A stretch of 26,698 nucleotides of DNA, taken from the NCBI GenBank assembly GCA_032718475.1, contig JAUCBJ010001869.1, forward strand, positions 1-26,698, in the 5' to 3' direction. Of this stretch, positions 1-9,267 are shown piece by piece; within the stretch, counting starts at the first letter, position 1, and each line of letters begins with the position of its first letter. The notes beneath the pieces are model-generated. The model was not told the DNA's origin. It was given only the letters and a program-made list of their open reading frames with translations, and did not search any database. This DNA is from Nemertoderma westbladi. Taxonomy: Eukaryota; Xenacoelomorpha; Nemertodermatida; Nemertodermatidae. Both the position numbers and the translations under genes were made by a program.

Positions 1-83
1 TACGTGGCCTACCAGGCCGCCGTCGGGTTGGCTCAACCCTGCCACCTCCTGCCTACTAAGCACGTGGCCTACCAGGCCCCCAT
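1..83. repeat. About 60-bp coding tandem repeat, partial
   Basis: ACGTGGCCTACCAGGCC occurs at 2 and again at 62, each followed by a CC.TC..GGGTT block. On the minus strand the spacing is 20 codons, repeating GGLVGHV. Further copies may lie outside the window. Confidence 0.65.
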
Positions 84-1002
84 CTGCCGGGTTATGTACG
101 TCCGACACACTCATATTAATAGCACCATTCCCAATATTATCTGTTAAATCAATTAAATTATTACAATTTGAAACGGGATTATTATTTAAATTATTTAAAT
201 TAGAATTATTATTATTTTCAAAATTTAAATTATTATTCGAATTATTTGAAATATTCTGAATATTTGAATTAATATTTGAATTTAAATTTAAATTACCAGG
301 TAAAATATTTCCTGTAATAAAGGGATTAGGGTTATCTACTACGGTACTATTAATACCAACATTTCCTAACGTACTACTATTACTACCCCCCCCCCCCCCC
401 CCCCCCCCGCCCGTACGGCTACTATACGCACTGAACATGTACCGCACGCTCTGTTCCCTTACCTCACGCTCTGTGCTTATAAGTGGGGGCTCACTCTCTG
501 ATATTTTCAACCACGCCAGTTCTAGTCGGCGCTGGTCTAGTTTGGCTTGATATTGTGCAAGCCTCCCTAGCTGAGCATGCAAATCTTCCCGTTCACGCTC
601 TATCTCTATCTCTCTCTCTCGGTTATCCTGCTCGAACAACTCAACTCTCGCAATTATCTCAAGCCACGTCGCTGGCTCGTCCCCTACTCTCATCTCCCGC
701 TCTATACACTCCTCGACTCTCTTTCTATACTCCCTCGCCACCTCTCCTAACTTCTCTGAGTATGCGGTTTTATCCCTCAATTGTCTCTCTAACCCATTCT
801 GCTTATTCGCCGCCATTTCTATTTTATACATCAGATTTATCTCCCGCACCCTTCTTTCTTTTGCGGAGGATGTAGCAGACTTATCGGATGCGACGGACTC
901 CCGTCGCCCCTCCGTCCCACTAACTTTCCCCCGCCTCCCGGAACTTCCTCCGACCGACGAGACCGAATCCTCGGGTTTAACCTCGGATTTGCCCTCCTCA
1001 GG
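1..1002 (-). CDS. Downstream copy of the duplicated Gag segment, open to the window edge
   Basis: In the frame whose last codon covers positions 1-3, the minus strand has no stop from about 1002 down to 1 (about 333 codons). The product repeats the Gag segment: PEEGKSEV start, Ser-rich part, Glu/Arg coiled coil, a Gly run coded by 23 consecutive G, then the Asn-rich region ending LIDLTDNIGN. It then continues into new sequence containing two copies of GGLVGHV. It has no start codon of its own at the junction. It is therefore probably the true C-terminal part of Gag, cut off from the N-terminal part by a frame-changing tandem duplication. Downstream protein lies outside the window. Confidence 0.6.
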
Positions 1003-1865
1003 CCAATATTATTTGTTAAATCAATTAAATTATTAGAATTTGAAACGGCATTGTTATTTAAATTATTTAAATTAGAATTATTATTATTTTCAAAATTTAA
1101 ATTATTATTCGAATTATTCTGAATATTTGAATTAATGTCATTATTTGAATTTAAATTTAAATTACTACTACCAGGTAAAATATTATTTGCTGCAATAAAG
1201 GGATTAGGGTTATCTACTACGGTACTATTAATATTAACTGTCTCTAGCGTACTACTACTACCCCCCCCCCCCCCGCCCGTACGGCTACACCAATTCTGGT
1301 TCTCTCGCCCGGTGTCTGTAAGTGGGGTCTCACTCTCTGACAGTTCCAACCGCGCCAGTTCTAGTCGGCGCTGATTCAGTTTGGCTTGATGTTGCATAAT
1401 CCCCCTTAGTAGGGCATGCAAATCATCCCGCCTGCGCTTACACTCTATCCCTCTCTGTCGCATATCCTGCTCGGCCGACTCTGCCACTCTCGCAACCATC
1501 TCAAGCCGCCTCGCCGGCTCGTTCTCTACTCCCATCTCTCGCTCTCTACACTCCTTGGCTCTCTCTCTAGACTCCTCGGCTTTCTCTCTATACTCCCTTT
1601 CCGACTCTCCTAACTCCTCTGAGAATGCGGTTTCCTCTCTCAATTGTCTCTCTAACCCATCCTGCTCATTCGCCACCATTTCCAATCTACACTCCAGATT
1701 CATCTCCCGCACCCTTCTTTCTTTTACGGAGGATGTAGCAGACTTATCGGTTGCGACGGACTCCCGCCGCCCCTCCGTCCTACTAACTTTCCCCCGCCTC
1801 CCGGAACTTCCTCCAACCGACGAGACCGAATCCTCGGAGTTAACCTCGGATTCGCCCTCCTCAGG
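131..1865. repeat. Direct tandem duplication of about 870 bp inside the Gag region
   Basis: Positions 131-1002 (872 bp) and 1003-1865 (863 bp) align almost end to end. Matching landmarks are CCAATATTAT at 131 and 1003, the C-run at 386-408 and 1261-1274, and GCCCTCCTCAGG ending at 1002 and 1865. The copies differ by many substitutions and several indels, so the duplication is old or one copy evolved fast. The length difference changes the reading frame at the junction. Confidence 0.9.
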
Positions 1866-2489
1866 TCTCTTCCAACCCACTAATTTTACTCCCCGGGCAT
1901 CGACTAAGTATGGCCCTACGTACACTACGCTAGGTTCCATACCCCCACATTCCCATATTTCAATCAGTTCGTTGGCAATTCCCCTCGCCCTCTCCTCGGC
2001 TAGTTCTCTCTGCCCAAAACGCATTAGGTAATCAAAGTATCTGCTCGACTCACCTAGTCCTCTTGCCAATCTCACCTTGTCTATCTTCGCCCTTCCTCTG
2101 GCGTCTCTCAGTTGCTTCCGGGTCGCGAGGTAGGCCCGTCGAAGTCGATCAGAAACCCCGACGTCCTCGTCGCCGACCTCTCCTCCGTCTCTCCGGGCCC
2201 GACGTCGTACCGGCGGCCCCACCGTCGCCGTTCCGGTGGGTCGTCCGTCGCCCTCGGCCTGTGGCTGGCCGGCGACATCGGTACGTCGACCCTCGCTCCG
2301 CGTCGACTCGTCTTTCTCCCTTCCCGTCTCGTCCTCTCGCTGTAGACGGCCCCCCTCGTCTCGGATCGCCGGATGGCCCGTTCTCGATGGGTTCGGCGTT
2401 GTGGGTGCATACCGTCTCGTCGCGGCCTCGTGGATCGTTAGATCGCCGTCCGGGGTCCGCGGCGGTGTCGTTCCTTTCTCTCGACTCAT
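837..2489 (-). CDS. Gag-like protein with coiled coil, poly-Gly and Asn-rich region
   Basis: An open frame of 550 codons begins 99 bp after the LTR, which is where Gag of an LTR element sits. Residues 1 to about 120 are charged and Arg/Asp/Pro-rich. About 110-200 form a compact, probably folded segment (around WECGG and YVGPYLVDARG). About 255-390 are Glu/Arg-rich and predicted coiled coil. A Gly run then leads into an Asn-rich low-complexity stretch (about 415-495). The last 55 residues, from GLRRANPRL on, are an artefact: at position 1003 the frame enters a second copy of the same coding segment in the wrong frame. No CCHC zinc knuckle is seen. The Gag call rests on position after an LTR and composition, not on a recognised domain. 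A cellular origin is unlikely given the LTR directly upstream. Confidence 0.6.
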   Translation of the reverse strand: MSREKGTTPPRTPDGDLTIHEAATRRYAPTTPNPSRTGHPAIRDEGGRLQREDETGREKDESTRSEGRRTDVAGQPQAEGDGRPTGTATVGPPVRRRARRDGGEVGDEDVGVSDRLRRAYLATRKQLRDARGRAKIDKVRLARGLGESSRYFDYLMRFGQRELAEERARGIANELIEIWECGGMEPSVVYVGPYLVDARGVKLVGWKRPEEGESEVNSEDSVSSVGGSSGRRGKVSRTEGRRESVATDKSATSSVKERRVREMNLECRLEMVANEQDGLERQLREETAFSEELGESEREYREKAEESRERAKECREREMGVENEPARRLEMVARVAESAEQDMRQRGIECKRRRDDLHALLRGIMQHQAKLNQRRLELARLELSESETPLTDTGRENQNWCSRTGGGGGGSSSTLETVNINSTVVDNPNPFIAANNILPGSSNLNLNSNNDINSNIQNNSNNNLNFENNNNSNLNNLNNNAVSNSNNLIDLTNNIGLRRANPRLNPRIRSRRSEEVPGGGGKLVGRRGDGSPSHPISLLHPPQKKEGCGR

Positions 2490-2520
2490 CTTCGTCTTTG
2501 GTGGCTGGCAGCCACAGTCT

Positions 2521-2588
2521 GTCAGGGCAGCTGGGCGGATCTGATTCTGTCACTGTCAGGGCAGCTGGGTGGATCTAATTCTGTCACT
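2521..2588 (-). repeat. 34-bp tandem duplication in the leader, abutting the LTR
   Basis: Two copies, 2521-2554 and 2555-2588, each beginning GTCAGGGCAGCTGGG on the plus strand and differing at only two positions. On the element's strand they lie directly after the LTR, where the primer binding site should be. The usual TGG at the start of a tRNA primer site is not obvious; the sequence after the LTR begins GTGACAGAATTAG. Confidence 0.8.
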
Positions 2589-3136
2589 GTGACGGGATCT
2601 ACGGATCCCGGTTTATCCGTTGGGTTTTCTATCCACGCGTCCCCGCCGTGTGTGAAAGGTAAAAGAGTTCTGATGTTCGGTAATATGTATAAAGGTATAA
2701 TAGTCTGATATAGCACAGTATAGTATGACACGGTTACCGGTAGATAAGTATGATGGCGGTAGCGGACGGTGACAGAAGTCCCCGTTCCACCCTACTGATC
2801 TGACTGAGTAAACTAAACTGAATAGGGAAGCACCAACAGGTAATATATGTACTGCACAGTTGGCCATATTACTGTACCTAGTCGATGCTGTCCCCCCATT
2901 GGCTAATATCCCACTTCTCGCCCTTTCACCTTCCCTGGTGTGTTTCCCGTTGCCCCTGTTGTTCTCTCTCTGTTAGGGGTTTGGCCCCTGACCCTTATTG
3001 TGTGTGTCTCCTTTGGGGCCTATTGTCCCCGTTTACTGGGGTGACACGAGGTTGATTGGTAATCAACCTCGTGCTCCCAATATTGCTCAACGGCTTACTT
3101 TGTGGGTTCATGTTAGCGGAATTGGATAAGCTAACA
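2588..3136 (-). mobile_element. 5' LTR of the retrotransposon
   Basis: 549 bp, starting TGTTAGC and ending CCCGTCACA when read on the minus strand. The ends align with the TGTGAGC...CCCGTCACA ends of the solo LTR at 9268-9831. Shared internal blocks include a strong palindrome near the 5' end, a stretch related to AATATGGCCAAC, and a GGATAAA..GGG block just before the 3' end. It probably carries the promoter and polyadenylation signal of the element, but I cannot fix their positions. Confidence 0.8.
3045..3073. other. Perfect palindrome inside the LTR
   Basis: Arms of 13 bp (CACGAGGTTGATT and its complement) separated by GGT. The same structure occurs in the solo LTR at 9330-9358 with a changed but still paired outermost base pair. 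Confidence 0.85.
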
Positions 3137-5217
3137 ATAACAAGCAAAATTACTGTAAGGAATAAACTTGGGGACATGAATGTTGTAAAATACTTGCATA
3201 AACTCTGAATAATAAATATTACGCTACCCTTACATATTATTCAAACAAAACGCAAATGCTGACAGACTACCGCCAAGCCTAAAATAAACCACAGTATATG
3301 CAGTCTCCAAAATTGTTTGTTAGTAAGCATTCTAGACTATGTAGTACAACATATTCTTTAGTGGGGGATTTACCTTACAACTTTTGAAGCCACCACTTCC
3401 TAACTAGCACTTTATTGGACCAATAACCTACACACACTGTAATCCACTTCAGACCTTACAACAATCAAACAACAATTCAGCCTATGGGTTACTTTTACAA
3501 TCCGAGCAGGTTTACACGCCTTCTGCACAATACTACACTTACCGGTAAACAAAGCCAACAGAAATATGTAAACTATAAAAGAAATAAGGGATGTACAGGC
3601 CCTAGTCTCCTAAACAGCCCACGAATATACAAATATATAACAATCGAATTAATACTGCTATGCAGTACCGGACCGGTACCGCTAAGCCATTACCGTCCGA
3701 CAGGTACATTATGGTTTTATTGCCTACGGAACAAAAAAATAAAAAATATATTAATGTTCTCACTTTTAGACCTTTAACAGTTTAACCTGCTAATTTAAGT
3801 GTCTTATGAGTTGATAATCGCCCGTACTAATTGACATCAGTTGAAGCCAGTCTAGCGCGGCGTATGACCCACGGGTGTGGGAGACTGGATTCTATTGCAG
3901 AGAGAGGAATAGGCTATTTTGTATTATTCAATTGATCACTACTATATAATCTCCGACAACTATATTTACTTTCAGGGAAATATTAACAGTTCGGTGGGGC
4001 GTGGCACTTTAAGTATGGCCGTGAGATAACGCAAATGGCGCATTCTTTAGGAATGCTTTATTAACCTTCACACTCAATTTCTTTACTAATAATCACACTA
4101 ACACACACTGATCTGCCGACTGTCACCGATTTTAGTCATTTATAAATAGGATTGCAACTCACATACATTGGGGTTATAAAATAGCATTAAATTCATACAG
4201 ACCACTATAAATAAATTGAGCTACAATTGCTACTGATACACCCTTCAGCTTACATCAGTAATTAAGAAAGTTAAAGGGGATTTAACGGTTATTCATCAGT
4301 ATTCTCCAAATATAACATCCATTAATATATATAACAGCAACTAACAATAGTATAAAACAGTAAAAAATGGTGTTAGCGGTGCAACAGCAGTGTTGCAGTA
4401 TCAGAATTCAGAATTGTGCAGAATTTATGTATCGAATTATATGAAATGTTTGGTATGTATTCGTTAATAGATTTGCGTTCTTATTACTCTCTCAAGCCAC
4501 TGATGTTTCCAGGCGAAGTCAGAACAGCCAGAAAATCAGAATGAATGAATTCAGAGAAATTTGCCGCATTGTGTCATTTTACATATGCTACAGAGCACAG
4601 GTAAAGGGAGATCGCTCTGATTGGCTGAAATATGTCAACAACTAACACAGATCCTACACACAAAGAAACAGCTGGTAGATTTCGTCATCTCAGCTCTGAG
4701 CTTGGACAGATGCGTAGTTGCATTAGTTTATAAGTCCTTTATAGTATTTCAGCGCATTGCTCAAAATGACTTTATTTTGTCCGTAAAAGCTTTTACATAA
4801 AGGTTTAGGCAGCCATTCTCCAAAGCGTTTGGCTGTTTGAGATAGATACGCTAAAACTACATGTTCTGAGTTTGCAGTATATTTTAATGTAAGTGACCAA
4901 AATGATTTATCGAATTAAACTAAATAAAGTAAATCAAGACTTAAACAGTAAGTTAAACATTAAATAATAAGTTGTACAGAATAAGAAGAAGTAGTAGTGG
5001 GTGATAACCGAAGGGCAAATGGTGCCTTATATAGGAAATCCTAAGCATAGAATCGCACTACAATATTCTACCACATTCCATGGGCTCACATTGGACCAAT
5101 AAATTATCAACACATAGGCCTATGATTGGCCCAACTAATCAGTTCATGTCTTGTACGCACTCCATTGGCTTATCTAACTCAACGAAACAGAAAATAAATT
5201 GCACAAAATGTATATTT
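3137..5217. other. AT-rich stretch with no supported gene
   Basis: Short open frames only, none with recognisable composition. It holds scattered ATTGG/CCAAT-type motifs (for example 3411, 4614 and 5091), a TATATAA-like block near 5030, and copies of an ACCGGTA motif. I see no coding exon, tandem array or clear transposon end here. Confidence 0.5.
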
Positions 5218-5303
5218 TACCAACCCAGATTCGAACTCTCGACCTATCTTATGTGTACGCATGCTGTATACCTGCGCGCTAACCTACTGGGCCACTGGAT
5301 CAG
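5218..5303 (-). mobile_element. tRNA-derived SINE head (or tRNA pseudogene)
   Basis: On the minus strand the block contains a good RNA polymerase III A box (TGGCCCAGTAGGTTAGCGCG) and, 30-odd bases later, a B box (GAGTTCGAATCTGG). The acceptor arms do not pair and the T stem pairs only partly, so this is not a functional tRNA. Unrelated sequence continues downstream, as in a SINE body. No second copy is present in the window to define its length. Confidence 0.6.
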
Positions 5304-5493
5304 TAGCAACTTTTGCCGAAATATACTAAACATAGGTAATATACGAATTTATAACAAACTGTAAGGCAAGGCCAATACGTCGGATTTTAAAAGTTTTTTT
5401 ACGTTGTACTAATTACAAATAGCTATCTAACCGTGAAATATTTCCACATGCAGAGTTCAGAGTATTCAGTTATTCGCGACTATTCAGCCATAT

Positions 5494-5595
5494 CATGTAC
5501 CGGTACGGTACCTTAATCTTATTAAACATATGTTTTACATTATGGTACCGGTACTTTTACAGTGGTACTGGTACAGAGTTACCAGTACCGTCTTC
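5494..5595. repeat. Cluster of GGTACC/ACCGGTAC motifs
   Basis: Self-complementary motifs recur within 100 bp: GTACCGGTACGGTACC near 5498, GGTACCGGTAC near 5543, GGTACTGGTAC near 5564, and ACCAGTACC near 5581. Single related motifs occur at 3541, 3665-3678 and 17929. Function unknown; possibly part of a degraded foldback element. Confidence 0.4.
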
Positions 5596-5885
5596 AGGTC
5601 GTTGGGGCCACCCTCAAATCGGTTCGGCAAAGCCAACCATGCAGCCATGAAAGTTTTGAAATTATGCGGACTTAAGACTGACTGACATATTGGCAGGTTG
5701 TACCAGCTGACCTATATTCCATGTTCCGGTATCCACTACTGCACTAGGTACCCCAACAGCCCAATACTGCAATACCCAGCAACGTTTTGGAATTGTACTG
5801 GTACTCAAACAACTCTCCATCAAGGCCACCGCCTCTGTCTGTCGTAGTGTTGTTGGCGACCTCGACTTTTGGTATCACTACTGTG

Positions 5886-7935
5886 CTACTACTACTAGCA
5901 TCGGCATGCTGCATTGCAGCTGCATTTTTAAGAATGCTGTGCCGGCTTATCAACAAAATTGCACCGCCACAACTCCCTATCACCCATGACATTTGCTAGA
6001 TCATCCGCATCTTTAAGGCCAGTGTCCTTTAAGATGCGTCTCAAGAAAGTCATGGGCTGTCCACCATGCTTATTCACTCCATGAGGCTGCCAAAGTACAA
6101 GATTATGCACTGGCTGGTCCTCACGGCGAAAGCAATGTCCTGCAAAGCGGAGGCGATTTTGTTCTAGTGTCAAGCTTGGGGGAACCAATGAGACACCTCC
6201 AATGTTATATAGTGTCTGGTTGGAGATGTGTGCATTGTACTTGACACAATGTACCCGGCGTAGCATTCTTGTGAATGTGCCATCCAGAGATTTGGTGTCC
6301 TCAGCAGTTAGAGCCCAGCATGGACTCCCGTAGAGGAGTACTGGAACTACTGCTGCTCTAAATAATCGGACCTTAAGTTTCCGATTAATTCTAGGTGACT
6401 TCCAAATCCTGGAAAGCCTATTCAAGGCTGCCCATGCCTTTCCCTTACGTATTCGAAGGTCCTCACCTGACTTCCGGATCCATGATCCCAGGTAACAGAA
6501 GTCGTCCACATGCTCAAGCATACCATCCTTTGAGCTTATGCTCATCCGATCAGAGACTTGCTGAGGACTTTCAAAGTTAACTGTCAGAATTTTGGTCTTT
6601 CTGGAGTTAATAAAAAGACCAACACTAGAAGCAGCATGTTCTAATGAGCTGAGGAGCCGCTGGGCTCCCTCTAATGATTCTGAGAGTACTCCTAAGTCAT
6701 CAGCAAAGTCTAGATCAGTTAGGTACTTGGCAGGATTTCCTCGACTTCTGGAGCCAGTAGGTGGAGTTATCATCACCCCATCATCATTATGATGATCTAA
6801 GGACATGCGTAGAACATAGTCAACCACAATAATGAACAAGAATGGTGCAAGTGTGTCTCCTTGGAGGACGCCCCATAACACTTCAAATGGTTCTGTGTCA
6901 CCGTCAACAGTAGACACAAATGTTGTCGAACCATCGTATACTGATCTGATTGCTGCAATAATTTCATCAGGAATCCCATATAATGAAAGTATGCTGAACA
7001 TACGTGAGCGAGAGACTGAATCAAAGGCCTTGAAGAAGTCAACAAAGATAACAGCCAGATGCCTGTCTTTCTTTTTTGATAACTCTTCAATTATCCTTCT
7101 AAGTGCCAAAATGGGCTCCATGGTCCCACGACCTTTACGGAACCCATTCTGATTTCCACGTAGCAGTCTCTCAATGGGATCCCTGATGCGATTTAATAGA
7201 ATTCTATTGTATAGTTTTGCAGCAATCGAGATCAATGAGATTCCCCGAAAAGAACCATAGAGTGTTAGGTTGCCCTTCTTGGGAACTGGCACCAACTTAT
7301 TTGTTTTCATTTCTTGTGGGACTCTTGTTGTACGGTACATGTCTACTATGATGGGATAGATGAGCTTTAAACACTCAGGTATTTTAAAGACCTCAGGGGG
7401 AACGCCATCTACTCCACTGGCACGATTGGTCTTAATGCTCTTTGCAGCAGCCTTCACTTCTGCAAAGGAGATATCGCCAATGGGAATATCTGGGAGTACA
7501 GACTCAGACACTTTTACTTCTATAAAGTTATCAGGCAATACCCTGTCATTATTGAGGAGCTTTTCAAAGTGGGCTTTCCAACCATTGAGGCGATCGGCTG
7601 GTGATTCAGCCTTAACCTTGGTGGTTGGTTGGCTTTTCCGCCCAGTAAGCAGATTGATCGATTTCCATGCCTGGGATGATTGCCTGCTGTCGTCAGCATC
7701 ATTGATGGCATCAACCTGTTGGTTTATTAGCTTCTGTAGATTAACAGAGTACTGCCTGTTCAGGGACCTAGATGCAGCTTTAACTGCATTCTTGGCCGCT
7801 GTGCTAGCGCTACGGGCAAACTGGACTAACTGATGAGCGAGACCCGAAGACTGAAGAATGCATTGAATTTTTTGAGTAGTTTGACTGTGGACTTCTATGA
7901 CATCGATGTCAAGCTGCCAATGCGAGCGTTTTTTT
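5886..7935 (-). mobile_element. LINE-A: 5'-truncated non-LTR retrotransposon
   Basis: About 2 kb carrying the reverse transcriptase and C-terminal part of a LINE, with no endonuclease. The 3' end on the minus strand is GCAATGCAGCATGCCGATG followed by a short TAG-repeat tail, and the same ending recurs in four short fragments in this window. The 5' limit near 7935 is where coding similarity fades. 5' truncation is the usual outcome of target-primed reverse transcription. Confidence 0.85.
5928..7838 (-). CDS. LINE reverse transcriptase and C-terminal domain
   Basis: The frame is open from the stop at 5928 back to about 7930; there is no convincing Met, because the element is truncated and the original polyprotein began further upstream. 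Reverse transcriptase motifs appear in order: GVDGVPPEVFK, KLVPVPKKG, QNGFRKGRGT, motif A with its catalytic Asp in AVIFVDFFKAFDSV, motif B GVLQGDTLAPFLF, motif C with the FADD catalytic pair, then SRKTKIL and FCYLGSWI. After these comes a conserved C-terminal part (TRMLRRVHCVKY, RLRFAGHCFRRED, KDTGL, DRELWR). This combination is typical of animal LINE proteins often annotated as craniofacial development protein 2-like; I place it only loosely near RTE/CR1-type LINEs. All catalytic residues are present and there is no frameshift, so the insertion is recent. Without an endonuclease it cannot move alone. Confidence 0.9.
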   Translation of the reverse strand, partial: AHQLVQFARSASTAAKNAVKAASRSLNRQYSVNLQKLINQQVDAINDADDSRQSSQAWKSINLLTGRKSQPTTKVKAESPADRLNGWKAHFEKLLNNDRVLPDNFIEVKVSESVLPDIPIGDISFAEVKAAAKSIKTNRASGVDGVPPEVFKIPECLKLIYPIIVDMYRTTRVPQEMKTNKLVPVPKKGNLTLYGSFRGISLISIAAKLYNRILLNRIRDPIERLLRGNQNGFRKGRGTMEPILALRRIIEELSKKKDRHLAVIFVDFFKAFDSVSRSRMFSILSLYGIPDEIIAAIRSVYDGSTTFVSTVDGDTEPFEVLWGVLQGDTLAPFLFIIVVDYVLRMSLDHHNDDGVMITPPTGSRSRGNPAKYLTDLDFADDLGVLSESLEGAQRLLSSLEHAASSVGLFINSRKTKILTVNFESPQQVSDRMSISSKDGMLEHVDDFCYLGSWIRKSGEDLRIRKGKAWAALNRLSRIWKSPRINRKLKVRLFRAAVVPVLLYGSPCWALTAEDTKSLDGTFTRMLRRVHCVKYNAHISNQTLYNIGGVSLVPPSLTLEQNRLRFAGHCFRREDQPVHNLVLWQPHGVNKHGGQPMTFLRRILKDTGLKDADDLANVMGDRELWRCNFVDKPAQHS

Positions 7936-8037
7936 TTTTAAGTAAAATTTTGTTCATTGTATATTTAAATTTCTTAAGTACCGATTTTGGGATAGAATTG
8001 CTCAATTTTAATCTGTATCTAATAACTGGGCCTCGTC

Positions 8038-8105
8038 CTGCATATACATACACATATACATATATGCATATACACATATGCATTTACAACACATATAGTA
8101 TGTGT
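8038..8105. repeat. Imperfect CA/TA microsatellite
   Basis: Run of CATATACA, CACATATA and ATATGCATA units next to the EGF exon, in the intron downstream of it on the gene's strand. Confidence 0.7.
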
Positions 8106-8154
8106 TGTGATCCAATTACTTTCCAGTATGAATGAATGATATGATACAACTTAC

Positions 8155-8277
8155 CACAGTCAATTCCATCACCAACGTAACCAGTATTACACCGACATGT
8201 AAAACTCCCAATAGTGTTTGTGCACTCAGCATTTACATTACAGTTGTTTTCGTTGGTATCATCGCATTCATTGTAGT
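8155..8277 (-). CDS. Calcium-binding EGF-like exon (third in gene order)
   Basis: A 123-bp exon on the minus strand, bounded by TTTTTTCAG and GTAAGTTGT, with phase-1 splice sites at both ends. It encodes one EGF domain of about 41 residues with all six cysteines. DYNEC at the start provides the calcium-binding Asp/Glu residues. CTNTIGSFTC carries the Asn in the CxNxxxxFxC pattern used for calcium binding and for Asp/Asn beta-hydroxylation. The domain ends CRCNTGYVGDGIDC. Symmetrical phase-1 exons coding single domains are the classic unit of extracellular EGF-repeat proteins such as fibrillin-, Notch- or uromodulin-like proteins. Further downstream exons should lie at lower coordinates but I found none before position 1. 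Signal peptide and other domains are outside the window. Confidence 0.9.
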
Positions 8278-8376
8278 CTGAAAAAATAAATTAATTAAGA
8301 TGATGCAAATTTGACAATCTTTGCGTGCACTTACAAGAGCATAAATACAAATCCATCACCAGATTTAATATCTATA

Positions 8377-8442
8377 ATCGGCATGCTGTATTGAAGCTGC
8401 ACATTGAGATGCTGGCTTAACAAAAAATATTTTGCCACCACC
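8377..8442 (-). mobile_element. LINE-A 3' tail fragment (diverged)
   Basis: Plus-strand ATCGGCATGCTGTATTGAAG and the following CTGGCTTAACAA..TTTTGCCACCACC match the 3' end of LINE-A (5898-5978) with many differences. It is an old, severely 5'-truncated copy. Confidence 0.65.
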
Positions 8443-8456
8443 ATGCATCCACAATT

Positions 8457-8532
8457 GGCATGCCCAATGCAGCGTGCATTAAGAATGCTATGCCGGCTCA
8501 TCAGCAAAGTTGCACCGGCACAACTCCCTGTG
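8457..8532 (-). mobile_element. LINE-A 3' tail fragment
   Basis: GGCATGCCCAATGCAGC through AAGAATGCTATGCCGGCT to GCACAACTCCCT aligns with 5903-5983 of LINE-A. It lies just beside the previous fragment in the same orientation, so this is either two insertions at one site or a local duplication. Confidence 0.75.
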
Positions 8533-8674
8533 GCGGTTTTACCCTGGGTTTATCCATAGTTTTATGTTTATATTTCATTAATTTTGAAAAGTTAAATCAT
8601 CTTTTAGATGTAATTCGATACAAAACACTACATAAAAATCAACATAAGAATGATAACAACAAAATGAGAAAGCT

Positions 8675-8743
8675 GGGGGGGGGGGGGGGTGTGGTGTAAG
8701 TTAGTCTGTTCCGTCCGGGTGGGGGAGGGGGGGGGGGGGGGGG
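8675..8743. repeat. Two poly-G runs (15 and 17 bases)
   Basis: G runs at 8675-8689 and 8727-8743 on the plus strand, next to a retroelement remnant. Confidence 0.9.
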
Positions 8744-8750
8744 TGTGGTA

Positions 8751-9090
8751 CTAGGGACCATGGACCACCTCATAGAGTCTCTCGTTGTTAGTGAGTGAGG
8801 GGTCCACGGTCCCCATAATGGAGGCCACATTGCCGACCAGGATGGCAACAGCCAGTCTCTGCAGGAGGAAGCCCCGAGGTTGGGGTCCTGGGTAACAGAG
8901 TGGAGTCTTGCCCCGATCTCCTTGAGGAACACGGATGTTTCAGGGCCAGGGCGGCCCAAGGTCTCGCAGGCTACCGGGTGGAAGAGGTAGCCCCGGTCCA
9001 TGAGTTCCTGGTACTTGCGGATCGTTGGAGTTTCCGCTTCCTCTGCAGCCTCCACCGTATAGCATTTGAGAAAGGTGGCTGGGCGCCAGT
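8751..9090 (-). pseudogene. C-terminal fragment of a retroelement polyprotein, frameshifted
   Basis: The upper part reads, on the minus strand, TIRKYQELMDRGYLFHPVACE and on through ETLGRPGPETSVFLKEIGARL. After DPN the frame breaks by a one-base indel near 8875-8890. The neighbouring frame then continues FLLQRLAVAILVGNVASIMG and LTNNERLYEVVHGP to a TAG at 8751-8753. The pattern FxPxAxETxG, LGxRL, FLLQRLxxAI..GNxAS is one I associate with the region downstream of reverse transcriptase in invertebrate retroelement proteins. That attribution is from family memory and should be treated as moderate. No start codon or reverse transcriptase is attached. Confidence 0.6.
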
Positions 9091-9267
9091 GGGTCTGCCA
9101 CCATCACGTCCCACGTGAGGAACAGTCCGCGGCTCCATAGGTGTTCTTTATATGGTTTTGTGTTCTAAACAGCCCATTATAAAGTATATAATAAATTAGA
9201 TAAGTGTATATCAATTAATTAACGCAACTGCAGTATAATTAGATAAGGTAAATAAAATCGACAAGTT

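Larger units (their letters stand above)
1..3136 (-). mobile_element. LTR retrotransposon, 5' portion (LTR, leader, Gag-like frame), truncated by the window edge
   Basis: Read on the minus strand this is an LTR (3136 down to 2588), a leader of about 100 bp, and a long Gag-like reading frame. The LTR is identified because the same sequence, in the opposite orientation, occurs as isolated copies at 9268-9831 and 18077-18628 with perfect 5-bp target duplications. At this copy the bases beyond the two LTR ends (GTCAC and ATAAC) do not match. That is expected if the sequence below 2588 is the internal region of a longer element rather than flanking DNA. Protease, reverse transcriptase and integrase would lie left of position 1 and are not visible, so the superfamily (Gypsy or BEL/Pao) cannot be decided. 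Confidence 0.8.

Noticed and set aside
2063-2578. Several overlapping GC-rich open frames on both strands
   Set aside because: They are shadows of the Gag-like frame on the minus strand; composition and position after the LTR favour that frame.
3847-3888. Possible small structured RNA (CCAGTCT...AGACTGG)
   Set aside because: Pairing is limited, there is a large one-sided bulge and no promoter boxes or second copy.
4990-5130. Possible promoter with TATATAA-like and repeated CCAAT-like motifs
   Set aside because: The motifs are short and expected in AT-rich DNA; no gene follows in a suitable position.
7833-8135. 100-codon plus-strand open frame
   Set aside because: It spans the LINE-A truncation point and a microsatellite, with no recognisable protein features.
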